Source: Flavobacterium nitrogenifigens (GTDB taxonomy: Bacteria > Bacteroidota > Bacteroidia > Flavobacteriales > Flavobacteriaceae). From it: 64,000 bases of DNA. Positions 1 to 8,103 of this stretch are shown here, piece by piece. A program made the translations under genes and the position numbers. The first letter of the stretch is position 1. Every line of letters starts with the position of its first letter. The stretch is taken from the NCBI RefSeq assembly GCF_003254565.1, contig NZ_QJRI01000178.1, positions 124,001 through 188,000 on the forward strand, written 5' to 3'. Under the pieces are notes generated by a model. The model did not search any database, was not told the origin of the DNA, and worked only from the letters and a program-made list of their open reading frames with translations.

Positions 1-535
1 CAATAATGTTTGGCAATACTGTAGCTCTTGTGTTTAAGGTTACTTCTTCTTCCAAAACAACAAAACCGCCTGTAAAAGAATAGGAACTTACATGTGCCCA
101 TTTACATATTTTTGTATCGTGCCCTAAACCTACATAACCTTGTATCGTTACAAAATCTTCTATAATACAATCATTGCTAATGTTAGCATACATAAAAACA
201 AGCAAACCAGTTCCTACAACGGCATTGGTATTTAATTTTGTCGAAGGATGAATTAAATTGATAAACTTCCCTCCTTTTGCAAGAATTAATTCTGCATAAT
301 GTTTTTTCCATTTTACAGATCCCATCGCGCAGACAAAAACATCGTTTTCCTCTATTTTATAATCTTCTACAGAAGATAATATCTGTGGATAGTTTGAAAA
401 TCCTTCTAGAGCATCAGACTTATCATCCAAAAATCCTTTTACAACATACTCTATATTAAAACCAGCACACTGAGTGGCTAGATCATAAACTTCTCTACCA
501 AAACCTCTCGCTCCTACAATTATTAAATTCTTCAT
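1..535 (-). CDS. NeuD/PglD-like sugar O/N-acyltransferase (3' end cut by window)
   Basis: Reading from the ATG at 535 on the minus strand, the protein starts MKNLIIVGARGFGREVYDLA, the N-terminal nucleotide-sugar binding fold typical of NeuD/PglD acetyltransferases. It runs on into hexapeptide-like turns (IHPSTKLN, NISNDCIIEDFV, ATVLPN) that form a left-handed beta helix. About 178 residues are visible and the C-terminus lies beyond base 1. The family transfers acetyl or acyl groups to amino sugars or sialic-like acids in the cytoplasm. The start codon overlaps the stop of the upstream KAS III gene (TAATG), so translation is probably coupled. This makes it the last visible gene of the ACP-KAS-Rieske-SDR-KAS operon. 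The substrate cannot be told from the sequence. Confidence 0.8.
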   Translation of the reverse strand, partial: MKNLIIVGARGFGREVYDLATQCAGFNIEYVVKGFLDDKSDALEGFSNYPQILSSVEDYKIEENDVFVCAMGSVKWKKHYAELILAKGGKFINLIHPSTKLNTNAVVGTGLLVFMYANISNDCIIEDFVTIQGYVGLGHDTKICKWAHVSSYSFTGGFVVLEEEVTLNTRATVLPNII

Positions 536-1542
536 TATTCTATTATTAAATTACAGGCTGCCCACGAATATCCCACGCCAAAACCTGCTAGCACCACATT
601 TTTTATATCCGTTAACTTCTCTTGTTTCTGAGCTTCATAAACAGCAATAGGAATGGTCGATGAAACGGTATTTCCGCAATGATCCATGGCGATGAAAAAT
701 TTATCTTCCGGAATTTTTATCTTTTTCCTTAAATGGTTCAACATGTATTTATTGGCCTGATGGAAAATAAAAAGGTCGATATCATCTTTTGACAAATTAG
801 ACTTTTCCAGAATTGATTCGGTAAGTTTAGGAACAAATTCTCCTGTAAAATTGAAAATTTCTGTTCCGTTCATGTATAGGTTTTTATCGTTTCGGATGTT
901 TCCAAACTCATCTTCAATGTCATTACTATTTGAAACTGGAAAACGCATTCCGCCTTGTTTTACAATAAGATTTTCAGCTCCTTTTCCGTCTGTACCAAAA
1001 ATAAAATCACCAATAGAACAAAAGCCTTTTTCACTTGATATAAGCGTCGCAGCTGCGGCATCTCCAAAAATGGTTTTATTGCTTTTATCTTTCGGATGAA
1101 TGAATTTAGAATACGTTTCGGATGTAATTAATAGAATATTTTTAGCCATTCCACCAGCGATTAATCCTTTTGCCAGACTTAATCCATATACAAAACCAGA
1201 ACATCCTAAATTATAATCTAAAGCTCCTATTGAAGTATTTAAACTTAACTTTTCTTGAATAATACAAGCTGTTGTAGGCAAAAAATAATCTGGACTCTGC
1301 GTACAGAACAATAAAAAATCAATAGTCGATCTATCAATGCTATGTTCTGCAAAAAGCTTCTCAGCTGCTTTTACAGCCATATCTGATGAAAACTCGTCTG
1401 AAGCACTTATATGACGGGAATTAATCCCTGTTTTTGAGCTTATTTTTTCAATATCCCATTCTGGAAAATCCCTATTGATTAAATCATTTGACAAAACCGC
1501 TTCAGGCAGATAATACGAAATGGCTTTTATATTCGCTTTCAT
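535..1542 (-). CDS. 3-oxoacyl-ACP synthase III family protein
   Basis: A 335-residue thiolase-fold condensing enzyme of the FabH/KAS III group. The triad is intact: Cys about 114 in GCSGF, His about 261 in FHQAN and Asn about 291 in GNTVSST. Such enzymes condense an acyl-CoA starter with malonyl-ACP, or act as acyl transferases. An in-frame extension to 1575 would overlap the preceding SDR gene by 26 bases. The ATG at 1542, seven bases after that gene's stop, gives the normal family N-terminus (MKANIKAISYYLPE) and is preferred. It is one of two divergent KAS III genes in the same operon, so a housekeeping FabH role is unlikely. A role in making a special acyl group is inferred. Confidence 0.85.
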   Translation of the reverse strand: MKANIKAISYYLPEAVLSNDLINRDFPEWDIEKISSKTGINSRHISASDEFSSDMAVKAAEKLFAEHSIDRSTIDFLLFCTQSPDYFLPTTACIIQEKLSLNTSIGALDYNLGCSGFVYGLSLAKGLIAGGMAKNILLITSETYSKFIHPKDKSNKTIFGDAAAATLISSEKGFCSIGDFIFGTDGKGAENLIVKQGGMRFPVSNSNDIEDEFGNIRNDKNLYMNGTEIFNFTGEFVPKLTESILEKSNLSKDDIDLFIFHQANKYMLNHLRKKIKIPEDKFFIAMDHCGNTVSSTIPIAVYEAQKQEKLTDIKNVVLAGFGVGYSWAACNLIIE

Positions 1543-1549
1543 CTTTGAT

Positions 1550-2293
1550 TTATATTGTTGAAGTTCTTCCTCCATCTAAAACTAAATTCTGACCCGTAAT
1601 CCAGCTTGAAGCATCTGAAAGTAAAAATACGATTGGGTCTGCAACCTGTTCTGGCGTTCCATAACCCAGCGGATATTTCTTTTCGTCTTCTTGAATCACT
1701 TCGAGAGATAAATTTTCTATAGATTTTGAGGTTATTTCTGTCTTTACCATACCAGGCGAAACACAATTTACACGAGTTTTACTCACCGCAAATTCATTTG
1801 CCCAAACTTTTGAGATCGCAATTAGCGCTCCTTTAGTAGCAGCATAAATTCCGTTTCCTTTCATTCCAAATAAACCTGCAACAGATGAAACCAAAACAAT
1901 CGAACTTCCTTTGTTTATTTTTTTCTTTTTAAAAATCAAATTAACTAGATAGGTAATCGAATCAAAATTGATACTTCTCATTTCGTTCATTAACTGCTCC
2001 GAATAGAACTTAACTGGAGCCAAAGAAACAATTCCAGCCGAATGAACAATTCCATCGATGTTTTCAATTGCATCTACAATAGCTTTTATATCGTCCATCT
2101 GAGATAAATCGGCAGCTATAAAACTATTTTGATTACCACATTCTTCAATTAATTTTTCAAGAAAATCAACACGTCTTGCCACAGCGATAAAAGTACCACC
2201 TTGTCTTACAATGGCACGGCAAGTCTCAAAGCCAATTCCAGAAGAGGCTCCGGTTACTAAAATTTTCTTTCCTAATAAATCAAATGGGTTCAT
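1550..2293 (-). CDS. SDR-family 3-oxoacyl-ACP reductase-like oxidoreductase
   Basis: A 247-residue classical short-chain dehydrogenase. It has the NAD(P) motif TGASSGIG at residues 14-21, an HSAG version of the NNAG motif near 84-87, the catalytic Ser near 136-137, and Tyr150-x3-Lys154 in YAATK. The C-terminal ITGQNLVLDGG segment is FabG-like. Beside a carrier protein and two KAS III enzymes, the most natural role is reduction of a 3-ketoacyl-ACP made by the neighbouring synthases. Sugar or alcohol substrates cannot be excluded. The gene starts five bases after the Rieske gene's stop, inside the same minus-strand operon. Confidence 0.85.
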   Translation of the reverse strand: MNPFDLLGKKILVTGASSGIGFETCRAIVRQGGTFIAVARRVDFLEKLIEECGNQNSFIAADLSQMDDIKAIVDAIENIDGIVHSAGIVSLAPVKFYSEQLMNEMRSINFDSITYLVNLIFKKKKINKGSSIVLVSSVAGLFGMKGNGIYAATKGALIAISKVWANEFAVSKTRVNCVSPGMVKTEITSKSIENLSLEVIQEDEKKYPLGYGTPEQVADPIVFLLSDASSWITGQNLVLDGGRTSTI

Positions 2294-2298
2294 TGTTG

Positions 2299-3381
2299 TT
2301 ATTTTAATTCTTGTTTTGTGTTTAAATAATCGTAGTACTTTAAAATCCTAAATTCTTCTTCACCAAATATTGGCGAATGGTCTTTAAAGTTTACCAGATT
2401 TGACTGTACGCTTTCAATGATTTTTTTATCTTCATTTAAAACCAAATCCAAAGATTCATTTGAACTGTTATTAATAAAATCAATAATATTCTGTTCTGAT
2501 TCACTTAATTCTTTTTCAAATTTTGTAGCAAAATAACGAACTCTTAAAATGGTTTTAGATGGAGATTGCGGCAGCATAAAACCTAAATAAAAACCTTTTC
2601 CTTCAACAGTACTTACAAAAGCATTTGGGTAAATATGAAAATGAAGATACCCCTGTGTTTTGAAAGTTCTTGCAGAAAGGGCTTTTTCTATAATTTTATT
2701 TGGCTTTACATCTTCTCCTTTTGGAAATTCGCACCAACTGTGCGCATTATAAAAATCAAATTTTTCTGGCGGTAACGAACCAAATCCCATTTTTGCAAAT
2801 GAGTTTTCGTGTACTGCTGTGCAATGATAACATTCCAAAACATTTTCAACTAGAAGTTTCCAGTTTACTTTATGCTCAATAGAATAATCAATTGTTTTTG
2901 ATCCAAAGTGTTTGCTTATTTCTTTGAGCGGCGTATAAATATTTCCTAAATATTCTTCTAAAGTGTCCTTGAATTGGTCATTCAATTTTAAAAATATAAA
3001 ATCGCCACATTCAGCTACTTCATATTCTTTTAATTTCAATTCGTTAATATGATCTCTTTCAAATGAATTCCGACACATTAAACCAATTACATTTCCCTTC
3101 TTTCCGTATGTCCAATTATGATACAAACAAGACGAGACACGATTTCCAAAAGGTTCTTCATGAATGGTATTAAATCTGTGAAGGCAAACATTTTGAAAAG
3201 ACTTTATTGCACCGTTGAAATTTTGAATAAAAATTTTATTTTCGTAGTACTCAAAAGTTACAAAATCATTATTATTTAACAGTTCGTTTTTGTGCGCGGC
3301 TAAAATCCAAGATTCATTTAAAAATAAAGACTTCTCTTTGAGGTAAATTTCTTCGTCTATGTAATTTAAATTCTTTATCAT
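2299..3381 (-). CDS. Rieske [2Fe-2S] non-haem iron oxygenase, alpha-subunit type
   Basis: A 360-residue aromatic-ring-hydroxylating dioxygenase-type protein. The Rieske cluster ligands are visible as C66-x-H68 and C85-x2-H88. The catalytic domain has the mononuclear iron site around NVLECYHCTAVH, with His186 and His191. This family uses O2 and an electron-transfer partner to hydroxylate, demethylate or desaturate small molecules; choline monooxygenase and carnitine oxygenase are relatives. No reductase is seen nearby. Its start overlaps the KAS III stop (ATGA). A Rieske oxygenase inside an ACP/KAS operon suggests oxidation of an ACP-bound or sugar-bound acyl chain, which is an inference. Confidence 0.85.
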   Translation of the reverse strand: MIKNLNYIDEEIYLKEKSLFLNESWILAAHKNELLNNNDFVTFEYYENKIFIQNFNGAIKSFQNVCLHRFNTIHEEPFGNRVSSCLYHNWTYGKKGNVIGLMCRNSFERDHINELKLKEYEVAECGDFIFLKLNDQFKDTLEEYLGNIYTPLKEISKHFGSKTIDYSIEHKVNWKLLVENVLECYHCTAVHENSFAKMGFGSLPPEKFDFYNAHSWCEFPKGEDVKPNKIIEKALSARTFKTQGYLHFHIYPNAFVSTVEGKGFYLGFMLPQSPSKTILRVRYFATKFEKELSESEQNIIDFINNSSNESLDLVLNEDKKIIESVQSNLVNFKDHSPIFGEEEFRILKYYDYLNTKQELK

Positions 3382-4433
3382 ATTTCGATTAAATCTGAAA
3401 TCACAACATCATCAAGACTTACTTTAGCTGTTCCCCAAGATAAACCAACGCCAAAACCACATAGTATTAAACTTTGAGAAGTATTGCCTAAATTGTCTTT
3501 TAACTGCGTAACTATTGTTAACGGAATTGTAGCAGAAGAAGTATTTCCGAATTCTTTTAATGAATAAGGTACTTTTTCTGCAGGTAATTTTAATTTTTTG
3601 GCAATCATTTTATTCATCATCAAATTGGCCTGATGAAATACAAAATGATTGATATTGTCCTTATCGATTTCAAATTTTTCGATAAGTTTATTAACTGTTT
3701 TTGGTGCTTGTGAAATACCAAAACCAAAAACATCCATACCATCTAAAATAAGCTGACATGCATTTCTTTCAATTCCTGGAGAAATTGTTTGATAAATTAA
3801 AGAGTCAGAATTAATTCTGTTTCTTGCGCCCCCATCATTGATCATAATCGTTTTATAGCCTGAACCGTCTGTACCTAAATCAAACTGTAAACTTTCTGCA
3901 TTTTCATCCAATTCAAAAGCTGTAGCACTTCCTGCATCTCCAAAAAGCGGCACAGTACTTTTATCGGTTTTCGAAAGCAATTTACTGCTGGTATCGCCAG
4001 CTAATAAAAGTCCTTTCTTTAAACCAGAAGCTTTCATCATTCCAGCAATAATAGATATTCCGTAAACATAACCAGAACATCCCAAAGGCACATCAAAAGC
4101 GATGCAGTCTGTAGAAAGTCCCAATCTGTCCTGAAGTATGGCCGCAGAAACAGGCAAAATATAATCGGCAGTCTGCGAAACAAAAACCAGAATTTCTATT
4201 TCGTTTTTCTGCCAATGTAAATCTGTAATTAATTTATTAGCAGCTTCACAACATAAATCAGACGTACAAAGATCTTTTGGGGCAATACGTCGTTCTTCAA
4301 CTCCGGTTGCCTCAATAAATTTTTGAATTTCTTCTTGTGTCAGTATATTAAGGTCCACATTGAGCTCCTTATTTTTCGGAACACTACACGCAATACCTTT
4401 TACTGCAACACCATTTACTGAAAAAGCTGCCAT
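3378..4433 (-). CDS. 3-oxoacyl-ACP synthase III family protein (second copy)
   Basis: A 351-residue KAS III-like enzyme with an intact triad: Cys119 in GCSGY, His267 in HQANL and Asn297 in GNTSSAT. It is clearly diverged from the other KAS III in the operon, so the two probably use different acyl starters or act at different steps. Its ATG lies four bases after the ACP gene's stop, and its stop overlaps the Rieske start by four bases. This packing strongly supports one transcript and stoichiometric synthesis with the carrier protein. Chain length and starter unit cannot be inferred from the sequence alone. Confidence 0.85.
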   Translation of the reverse strand: MAAFSVNGVAVKGIACSVPKNKELNVDLNILTQEEIQKFIEATGVEERRIAPKDLCTSDLCCEAANKLITDLHWQKNEIEILVFVSQTADYILPVSAAILQDRLGLSTDCIAFDVPLGCSGYVYGISIIAGMMKASGLKKGLLLAGDTSSKLLSKTDKSTVPLFGDAGSATAFELDENAESLQFDLGTDGSGYKTIMINDGGARNRINSDSLIYQTISPGIERNACQLILDGMDVFGFGISQAPKTVNKLIEKFEIDKDNINHFVFHQANLMMNKMIAKKLKLPAEKVPYSLKEFGNTSSATIPLTIVTQLKDNLGNTSQSLILCGFGVGLSWGTAKVSLDDVVISDLIEI

Positions 4434-4437
4434 TTAA

Positions 4438-4668
4438 TTATCCTTTATTTTTAATAATTTCAAAGATGTCATTTAAAGAATTCGAAGATTTAATATCATC
4501 TCCTGTTAATTTTACATCATATTCTTCATCTGCCATAGCTATTAATGAAAGAGCAGTCAACGAATTCCATTCGTCTAAATCTCTAAAAACAGTTTCCTGT
4601 GTAATTAGAGCGGCATCTGTATCATCTAAAATATCTGCAAAATTTTTCAAAAAGGCATTGATTTCCAT
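4438..4668 (-). CDS. Acyl carrier protein, special-purpose
   Basis: A 76-residue acidic four-helix carrier protein. The phosphopantetheine-accepting serine is Ser36 in DEWNSL, where fatty-acid ACPs normally have DSLD. The W-N-S-L form is typical of dedicated carriers in polysaccharide and secondary-metabolite clusters. It is the first gene of the minus-strand operon that continues into KAS III, Rieske, SDR, KAS III and the acyltransferase. It should carry the acyl intermediate between those enzymes after modification by a holo-ACP synthase encoded elsewhere. A divergent 249-base gap separates it from the aminotransferase gene. Confidence 0.85.
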   Translation of the reverse strand: MEINAFLKNFADILDDTDAALITQETVFRDLDEWNSLTALSLIAMADEEYDVKLTGDDIKSSNSLNDIFEIIKNKG

Positions 4669-4917
4669 AGTATTCTTAAATTTATTTTGTGTTCTTTTTT
4701 AACATTAATTACACCAAATATCAAAAAAACATTCTTTTAACATCATCAAAAAATCTAACACACTGTCAGCCAATACTGTTATCTAGAAGTTTTAATTCTT
4801 AAAATGTTATAATATTTAGTTATATCAAAAATTAAGGTTTCTTTTCCTAATTTTACCGCACAAATATAACAATAGTTACCCTTAAAGATAAATTAAACGC
4901 ACTAAATCTGTAATAAA
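4669..4917. promoter_or_regulatory. Divergent intergenic region between ACP operon and aminotransferase
   Basis: This AT-rich gap of 249 bases must hold the promoters of both outward operons. For the plus strand, TAATTTTA near 4849-4856 resembles the Bacteroidota -7 motif TAnnTTTG. I found no convincing operator or hairpin and no small gene. Confidence 0.4.
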
Positions 4918-5994
4918 ATGATTGCTGTAACCAAAACTTTTCTTCCTCCGCAAGAAGAATACAATTCTTACTTAAAACGCGCATGGGATAAAGTGTGGCT
5001 TACAAATCGAGGCGAACTCACCATTGAATTGGAAGAAAAACTGAAAACGTTTTTAAACAGTTCTTCTATAATTATTACTAATAACGGTACAATCCCTATT
5101 CAAATTGCATTAAAGCTTTTTGGAAACGGAGGTGAAATAATCACGACTCCATTTTCGTATGTTGCAACATCAGCAGCTATAGTTTGGGAAAACTGCACTC
5201 CTGTATTTGTAGATATTGATCCCGATTATTTGACTATTGACGAAAGCAAAATAGAAGCTGCCATAACTTCTAAAACTACAGCAATTCTGGCGACACATGT
5301 TTTTGGGAATCCGTGTCATGTAACTGAAATTGAAAAAATCGCTAAAAAGCACAATCTAAAAGTGATTTATGACGCGGCGCATTGTTTTGGCGTTAAATAC
5401 AACAATGAATCTGTTTTTAATTATGGAGATGTAAGCACATGTAGTTTTCATGCTACCAAAATATTCCATACAGGCGAAGGCGGTGCAATGTTTTGCAACG
5501 ATGCTGAAACGTACCATAAATTATATTACAGCCATAATTTTGGTCACAATGGCCCTCTGGCTTTTCATGGACTAGGAATTAATGCTAAAATTTCTGAATT
5601 ACAATCAGCAATGGGACTAGCAGTTTTTCCTTATATAAATCATATTTTTGCAGAGAGAAAAAAAGTAGTTGATTTTTATAACAAAAATCTTGATTTACAA
5701 AAGGTAAAAATTTTAAAAATAAGAGAAAACACAGAATGGAACTACAGTTATTATCCTGCTATTTTTGATTCTGAAAAAACTTTACTAAAGGTCATAGAAG
5801 CTTTAGCCAAAGAAAATATTATACCAAGGCGTTATTTTTATCCTTCTTTGAATACGATTGATTACACCAAAGGAAAAGAAATGCCAATATCTGAATCTAT
5901 TGCATCTCGAATTTTATGTCTTCCGCTGTATGTTGGAATAGCACAAGAAGATTTAGAAAAAATAACACAAATTATAAACACACAAATACAGTAA
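4918..5994 (+). CDS. DegT/DnrJ/EryC1/StrS-family sugar aminotransferase
   Basis: A 358-residue PLP-dependent aminotransferase of fold type I. The internal aldimine lysine is Lys181 in SFHATKIFHTGEGG and the pyridine-N aspartate is Asp152 in YDAAHCFG. The N-terminal VTKTFLPPQEEY start and length are normal. These enzymes aminate nucleotide-linked 3- or 4-keto-6-deoxy sugars to make amino sugars for O-antigens, capsules and glycoproteins. Its head-to-head position next to the ACP/KAS/acyltransferase operon fits a pathway where the amine it makes is later acylated. Which keto sugar it uses is not visible. The downstream synthase gene follows after 35 bases. Confidence 0.88.
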   Translation: MIAVTKTFLPPQEEYNSYLKRAWDKVWLTNRGELTIELEEKLKTFLNSSSIIITNNGTIPIQIALKLFGNGGEIITTPFSYVATSAAIVWENCTPVFVDIDPDYLTIDESKIEAAITSKTTAILATHVFGNPCHVTEIEKIAKKHNLKVIYDAAHCFGVKYNNESVFNYGDVSTCSFHATKIFHTGEGGAMFCNDAETYHKLYYSHNFGHNGPLAFHGLGINAKISELQSAMGLAVFPYINHIFAERKKVVDFYNKNLDLQKVKILKIRENTEWNYSYYPAIFDSEKTLLKVIEALAKENIIPRRYFYPSLNTIDYTKGKEMPISESIASRILCLPLYVGIAQEDLEKITQIINTQIQ

Positions 5995-6029
5995 TTTTTT
6001 TCACTGCCATTATCAAACATTATCAAATT

Positions 6030-6602
6030 ATGACTCAAGATATTAATACTGAAGTTCACAATGCTTTCGAGGTAATAAAAGAAGGCGGTATTATTCTCTA
6101 TCCAACCGATACGGTTTGGGGAATTGGCTGTGATGCTACAAATGCCGATGCTGTTGCTAAAATCTACAAATTAAAACAGCGGGCAGAAACTCAAAGCATG
6201 ATTGTTTTAATGAATAGTGAAAAAATGATGTACAACGTTTTTAAAGATATCCCAGAAGTTGCATGGCAAATTATGGATTTATCTGAAAAACCAACTACTT
6301 TAATTTTAGACGATGCCAGAAACGTTGCGCAAAACATTATTGCGGCCGATAAATCGCTTGGAGTTAGATTGGTAAAAGAACCTTTCTGCTACAAATTGAT
6401 GGAAAGAATGAAAAAACCCTTGGTTTCTACTTCAGCTAATATTTCCGGACAGCCAACACCGCAAAGCTTCAAAGACATTAGTCCAGAAATTATCAATGGC
6501 GTTGATTATGTGGTAAAATTAAATCAAGACAAAGTCAACGGAAAATCTTCAACGATTATCAAATTAACTAAGGATTCTCAGGTAAAAGTAATTCGAAAAT
6601 AG
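6030..6602 (+). CDS. L-threonylcarbamoyladenylate synthase (YrdC/Sua5 domain)
   Basis: A 190-residue single-domain YrdC-fold protein. It has YPTDTVWGIGCDA near the N-terminus, the K-x-R element (LKQRAE) and the STSAN motif, all expected of TsaC-type enzymes. These make threonylcarbamoyl-AMP from threonine, bicarbonate and ATP for the t6A modification of tRNAs reading ANN codons. The frame is open back to 5916, but that part overlaps the aminotransferase gene in another frame. The ATG at 6030 (MTQDINTEVHNAFEV) is the sensible start. A YciO-type paralogue is possible, since no Sua5 C-terminal domain is present. Confidence 0.85.
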   Translation: MTQDINTEVHNAFEVIKEGGIILYPTDTVWGIGCDATNADAVAKIYKLKQRAETQSMIVLMNSEKMMYNVFKDIPEVAWQIMDLSEKPTTLILDDARNVAQNIIAADKSLGVRLVKEPFCYKLMERMKKPLVSTSANISGQPTPQSFKDISPEIINGVDYVVKLNQDKVNGKSSTIIKLTKDSQVKVIRK

Positions 6603-6891
6603 TTTTTTTTTTGTTTCAAGTTTCAGGTTTCAAGTTTTTGAAAAAACTTTGAGTATAGTTTTACCGCAAAGCACACAAAGAATTACGCAAAGGTCGCAAA
6701 GAAGCTTTTATTGAGAATCTAAATAGATTTAAAAAAAGTTCGCAAAGCTTTATCAAAAAACTTTGCGAACTTTTTCATTTTTATAGCTGTAAAAAAATCT
6801 TAGCGACCTTTGCGTAATTCTTAGCGTGCTTCGCGGTTAAAAAAACTTAGAATCTCAGGACCTTAGTATCTCAGCAACTTAGCTTAGCAAC
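6603..6891. repeat. Large intergenic palindromic element of 8-bp periodic words
   Basis: The gap is filled by repeats. GTTTCAAG-like words lie at about 6613-6640. A 40-base arm at 6662-6701 (ACCGCAAAGC...GGTCGCAAAG) is matched by its near reverse complement at 6799-6840. An inner hairpin pairs AAGTTCGCAAAG near 6738 with CTTTGCGAACTT near 6760. At 6846-6895 comes a run of TTAG/TCAG words (CTTAGAATC, TCAGGACC). All parts keep an 8-base period. The inner hairpin may act as a terminator between these convergent genes. Confidence 0.8.
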
Positions 6892-8016
6892 TTAGACCGC
6901 TTTCAAACTCTCAATTAGCCAATCGATATCTTCTTTGGTATTATAATGACTAAAAGAAATTCGGAGATTTGGCAATTTTAAATCGGTCTCCGAAAGCATT
7001 TCGTTTAAAACATGTGAAGGTTTTATACTCCCAGACTGGCAAGCGCTTCCTCTAGAAACTGCGATTCCTTTCATATCTAAACTAAAAAGCAGCATCGAAG
7101 TTTTGTCTGGCGAAAAAGGCAAAATAATATTGATGATATTATAAAAATCATTTTTCTTTCCGTTGATTCTAAAATCTGGAAAATGAATTTCTAACTGCTC
7201 TATCAGATAATTTTTTATTCCCAAAATATAAGTTCTTTCTTCATCTAATTTTTCGTATGAAATAGATAAAGCTTTTGCCATTCCGGCAATTTGATGCACA
7301 GCTTCTGTTCCAGCTCGTAATCCTTTTTCTTGTTCTCCTCCAAAAAACAATGGCTGTAAACCAGAATTTTTTCGAACAAAAGCAAATCCAATTCCTTTTG
7401 GCCCATGAAATTTATGTGCGCTAGCCGAAATAAAGTCAATCGGAGTCTTTTGAAGATCAATTTCAGTTTTTCCAATAGACTGAACCGTATCTGAATGAAA
7501 TAACGCGTTATACTGCTTGCAAATCAAACTGACGCGATCTAAATCTAAAATAGTTCCCGTTTCGTTGTTTACATGCATTAAACTCACTATTGTCTTTTTT
7601 TCATTGGACAATAAATTTGATAAATGTGTTAAATCTAGACTTCCGTCCGTGTTTACATTAACGTAATCAACTTGAATACTGTATTCTTCCTGAAGCGCCC
7701 AAACGGTGTGCAAAACCGCATGATGCTCAATTTTTGAAGTAATGATTCTTTCAACTTTTAAATCTTCTACAACAGAGCGCAGAATCCAGTTGTCGGCTTC
7801 AGTACCGCCAGAAGTGAAAATGATTTCTTGGGCAGTGCAATTGAGATGTTTGGCAATGCTTTTTCTTGAAAGCTCTAATATTGTTTTACCGTTTCTTCCG
7901 AAACTGTGTGTAGAAGACGGATTTCCGTAATCCTCAAGCATTATTTTTGTCATTTCCTGAATTACTTCAGGACGCATTGCTGTTGTTGAGGCATTATCTA
8001 GATATACTTTTTTCAT
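6892..8016 (-). CDS. Cysteine desulfurase, NifS/IscS group
   Basis: A 374-residue PLP enzyme that takes sulfur from cysteine for Fe-S clusters and thionucleosides. The PLP lysine is Lys202 in SASAHKFHGPKG. The persulfide-carrying cysteine is Cys326 in SRGSACQSGS, in the short-loop context of class I enzymes. The N-terminus is the family hallmark VYLDNASTT. An in-frame start at 8061 is possible, but the ATG at 8016 gives this hallmark directly and lies only five bases after a TAACTTTG promoter motif. The transcript may therefore be leaderless. No isc or suf genes are adjacent. Confidence 0.88.
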   Translation of the reverse strand: MKKVYLDNASTTAMRPEVIQEMTKIMLEDYGNPSSTHSFGRNGKTILELSRKSIAKHLNCTAQEIIFTSGGTEADNWILRSVVEDLKVERIITSKIEHHAVLHTVWALQEEYSIQVDYVNVNTDGSLDLTHLSNLLSNEKKTIVSLMHVNNETGTILDLDRVSLICKQYNALFHSDTVQSIGKTEIDLQKTPIDFISASAHKFHGPKGIGFAFVRKNSGLQPLFFGGEQEKGLRAGTEAVHQIAGMAKALSISYEKLDEERTYILGIKNYLIEQLEIHFPDFRINGKKNDFYNIINIILPFSPDKTSMLLFSLDMKGIAVSRGSACQSGSIKPSHVLNEMLSETDLKLPNLRISFSHYNTKEDIDWLIESLKAV

Positions 8017-8021
8017 TGTTG

Positions 8022-8029
8022 CAAAGTTA
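8022..8029 (-). promoter_or_regulatory. Bacteroidota -7 promoter motif of the cysteine desulfurase gene
   Basis: The minus strand reads TAACTTTG, an exact TAnnTTTG match, with a TTTG at about -33 spacing (8045-8048). Only five bases separate it from the ATG at 8016. Confidence 0.55.
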
Positions 8030-8077
8030 ACAAATATCAATTGGCAAATCTTAAATATCATTTGGCATTTTTTTCAC

Positions 8078-8085
8078 TATTTTTG
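8078..8085 (+). promoter_or_regulatory. Bacteroidota -7 promoter motif before the lipoprotein gene
   Basis: TATTTTTG is an exact TAnnTTTG match 18 bases upstream of the ATG at 8104. A well-spaced -33 TTG is not evident. Confidence 0.5.
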
Positions 8086-8103
8086 ACCCAAATAAATTTT
8101 ATC

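Noticed and set aside
851..1099. Plus-strand open frame inside the KAS III gene
   Set aside because: It is antisense to a well-supported gene, with no recognisable domain or ribosome binding site; the same holds for other long antisense frames within parC, parE, rlmD and the receptors.
5916..6029. Extended start of the threonylcarbamoyl-AMP synthase
   Set aside because: The extension overlaps the aminotransferase gene and has no family similarity; the ATG at 6030 gives the normal N-terminus.
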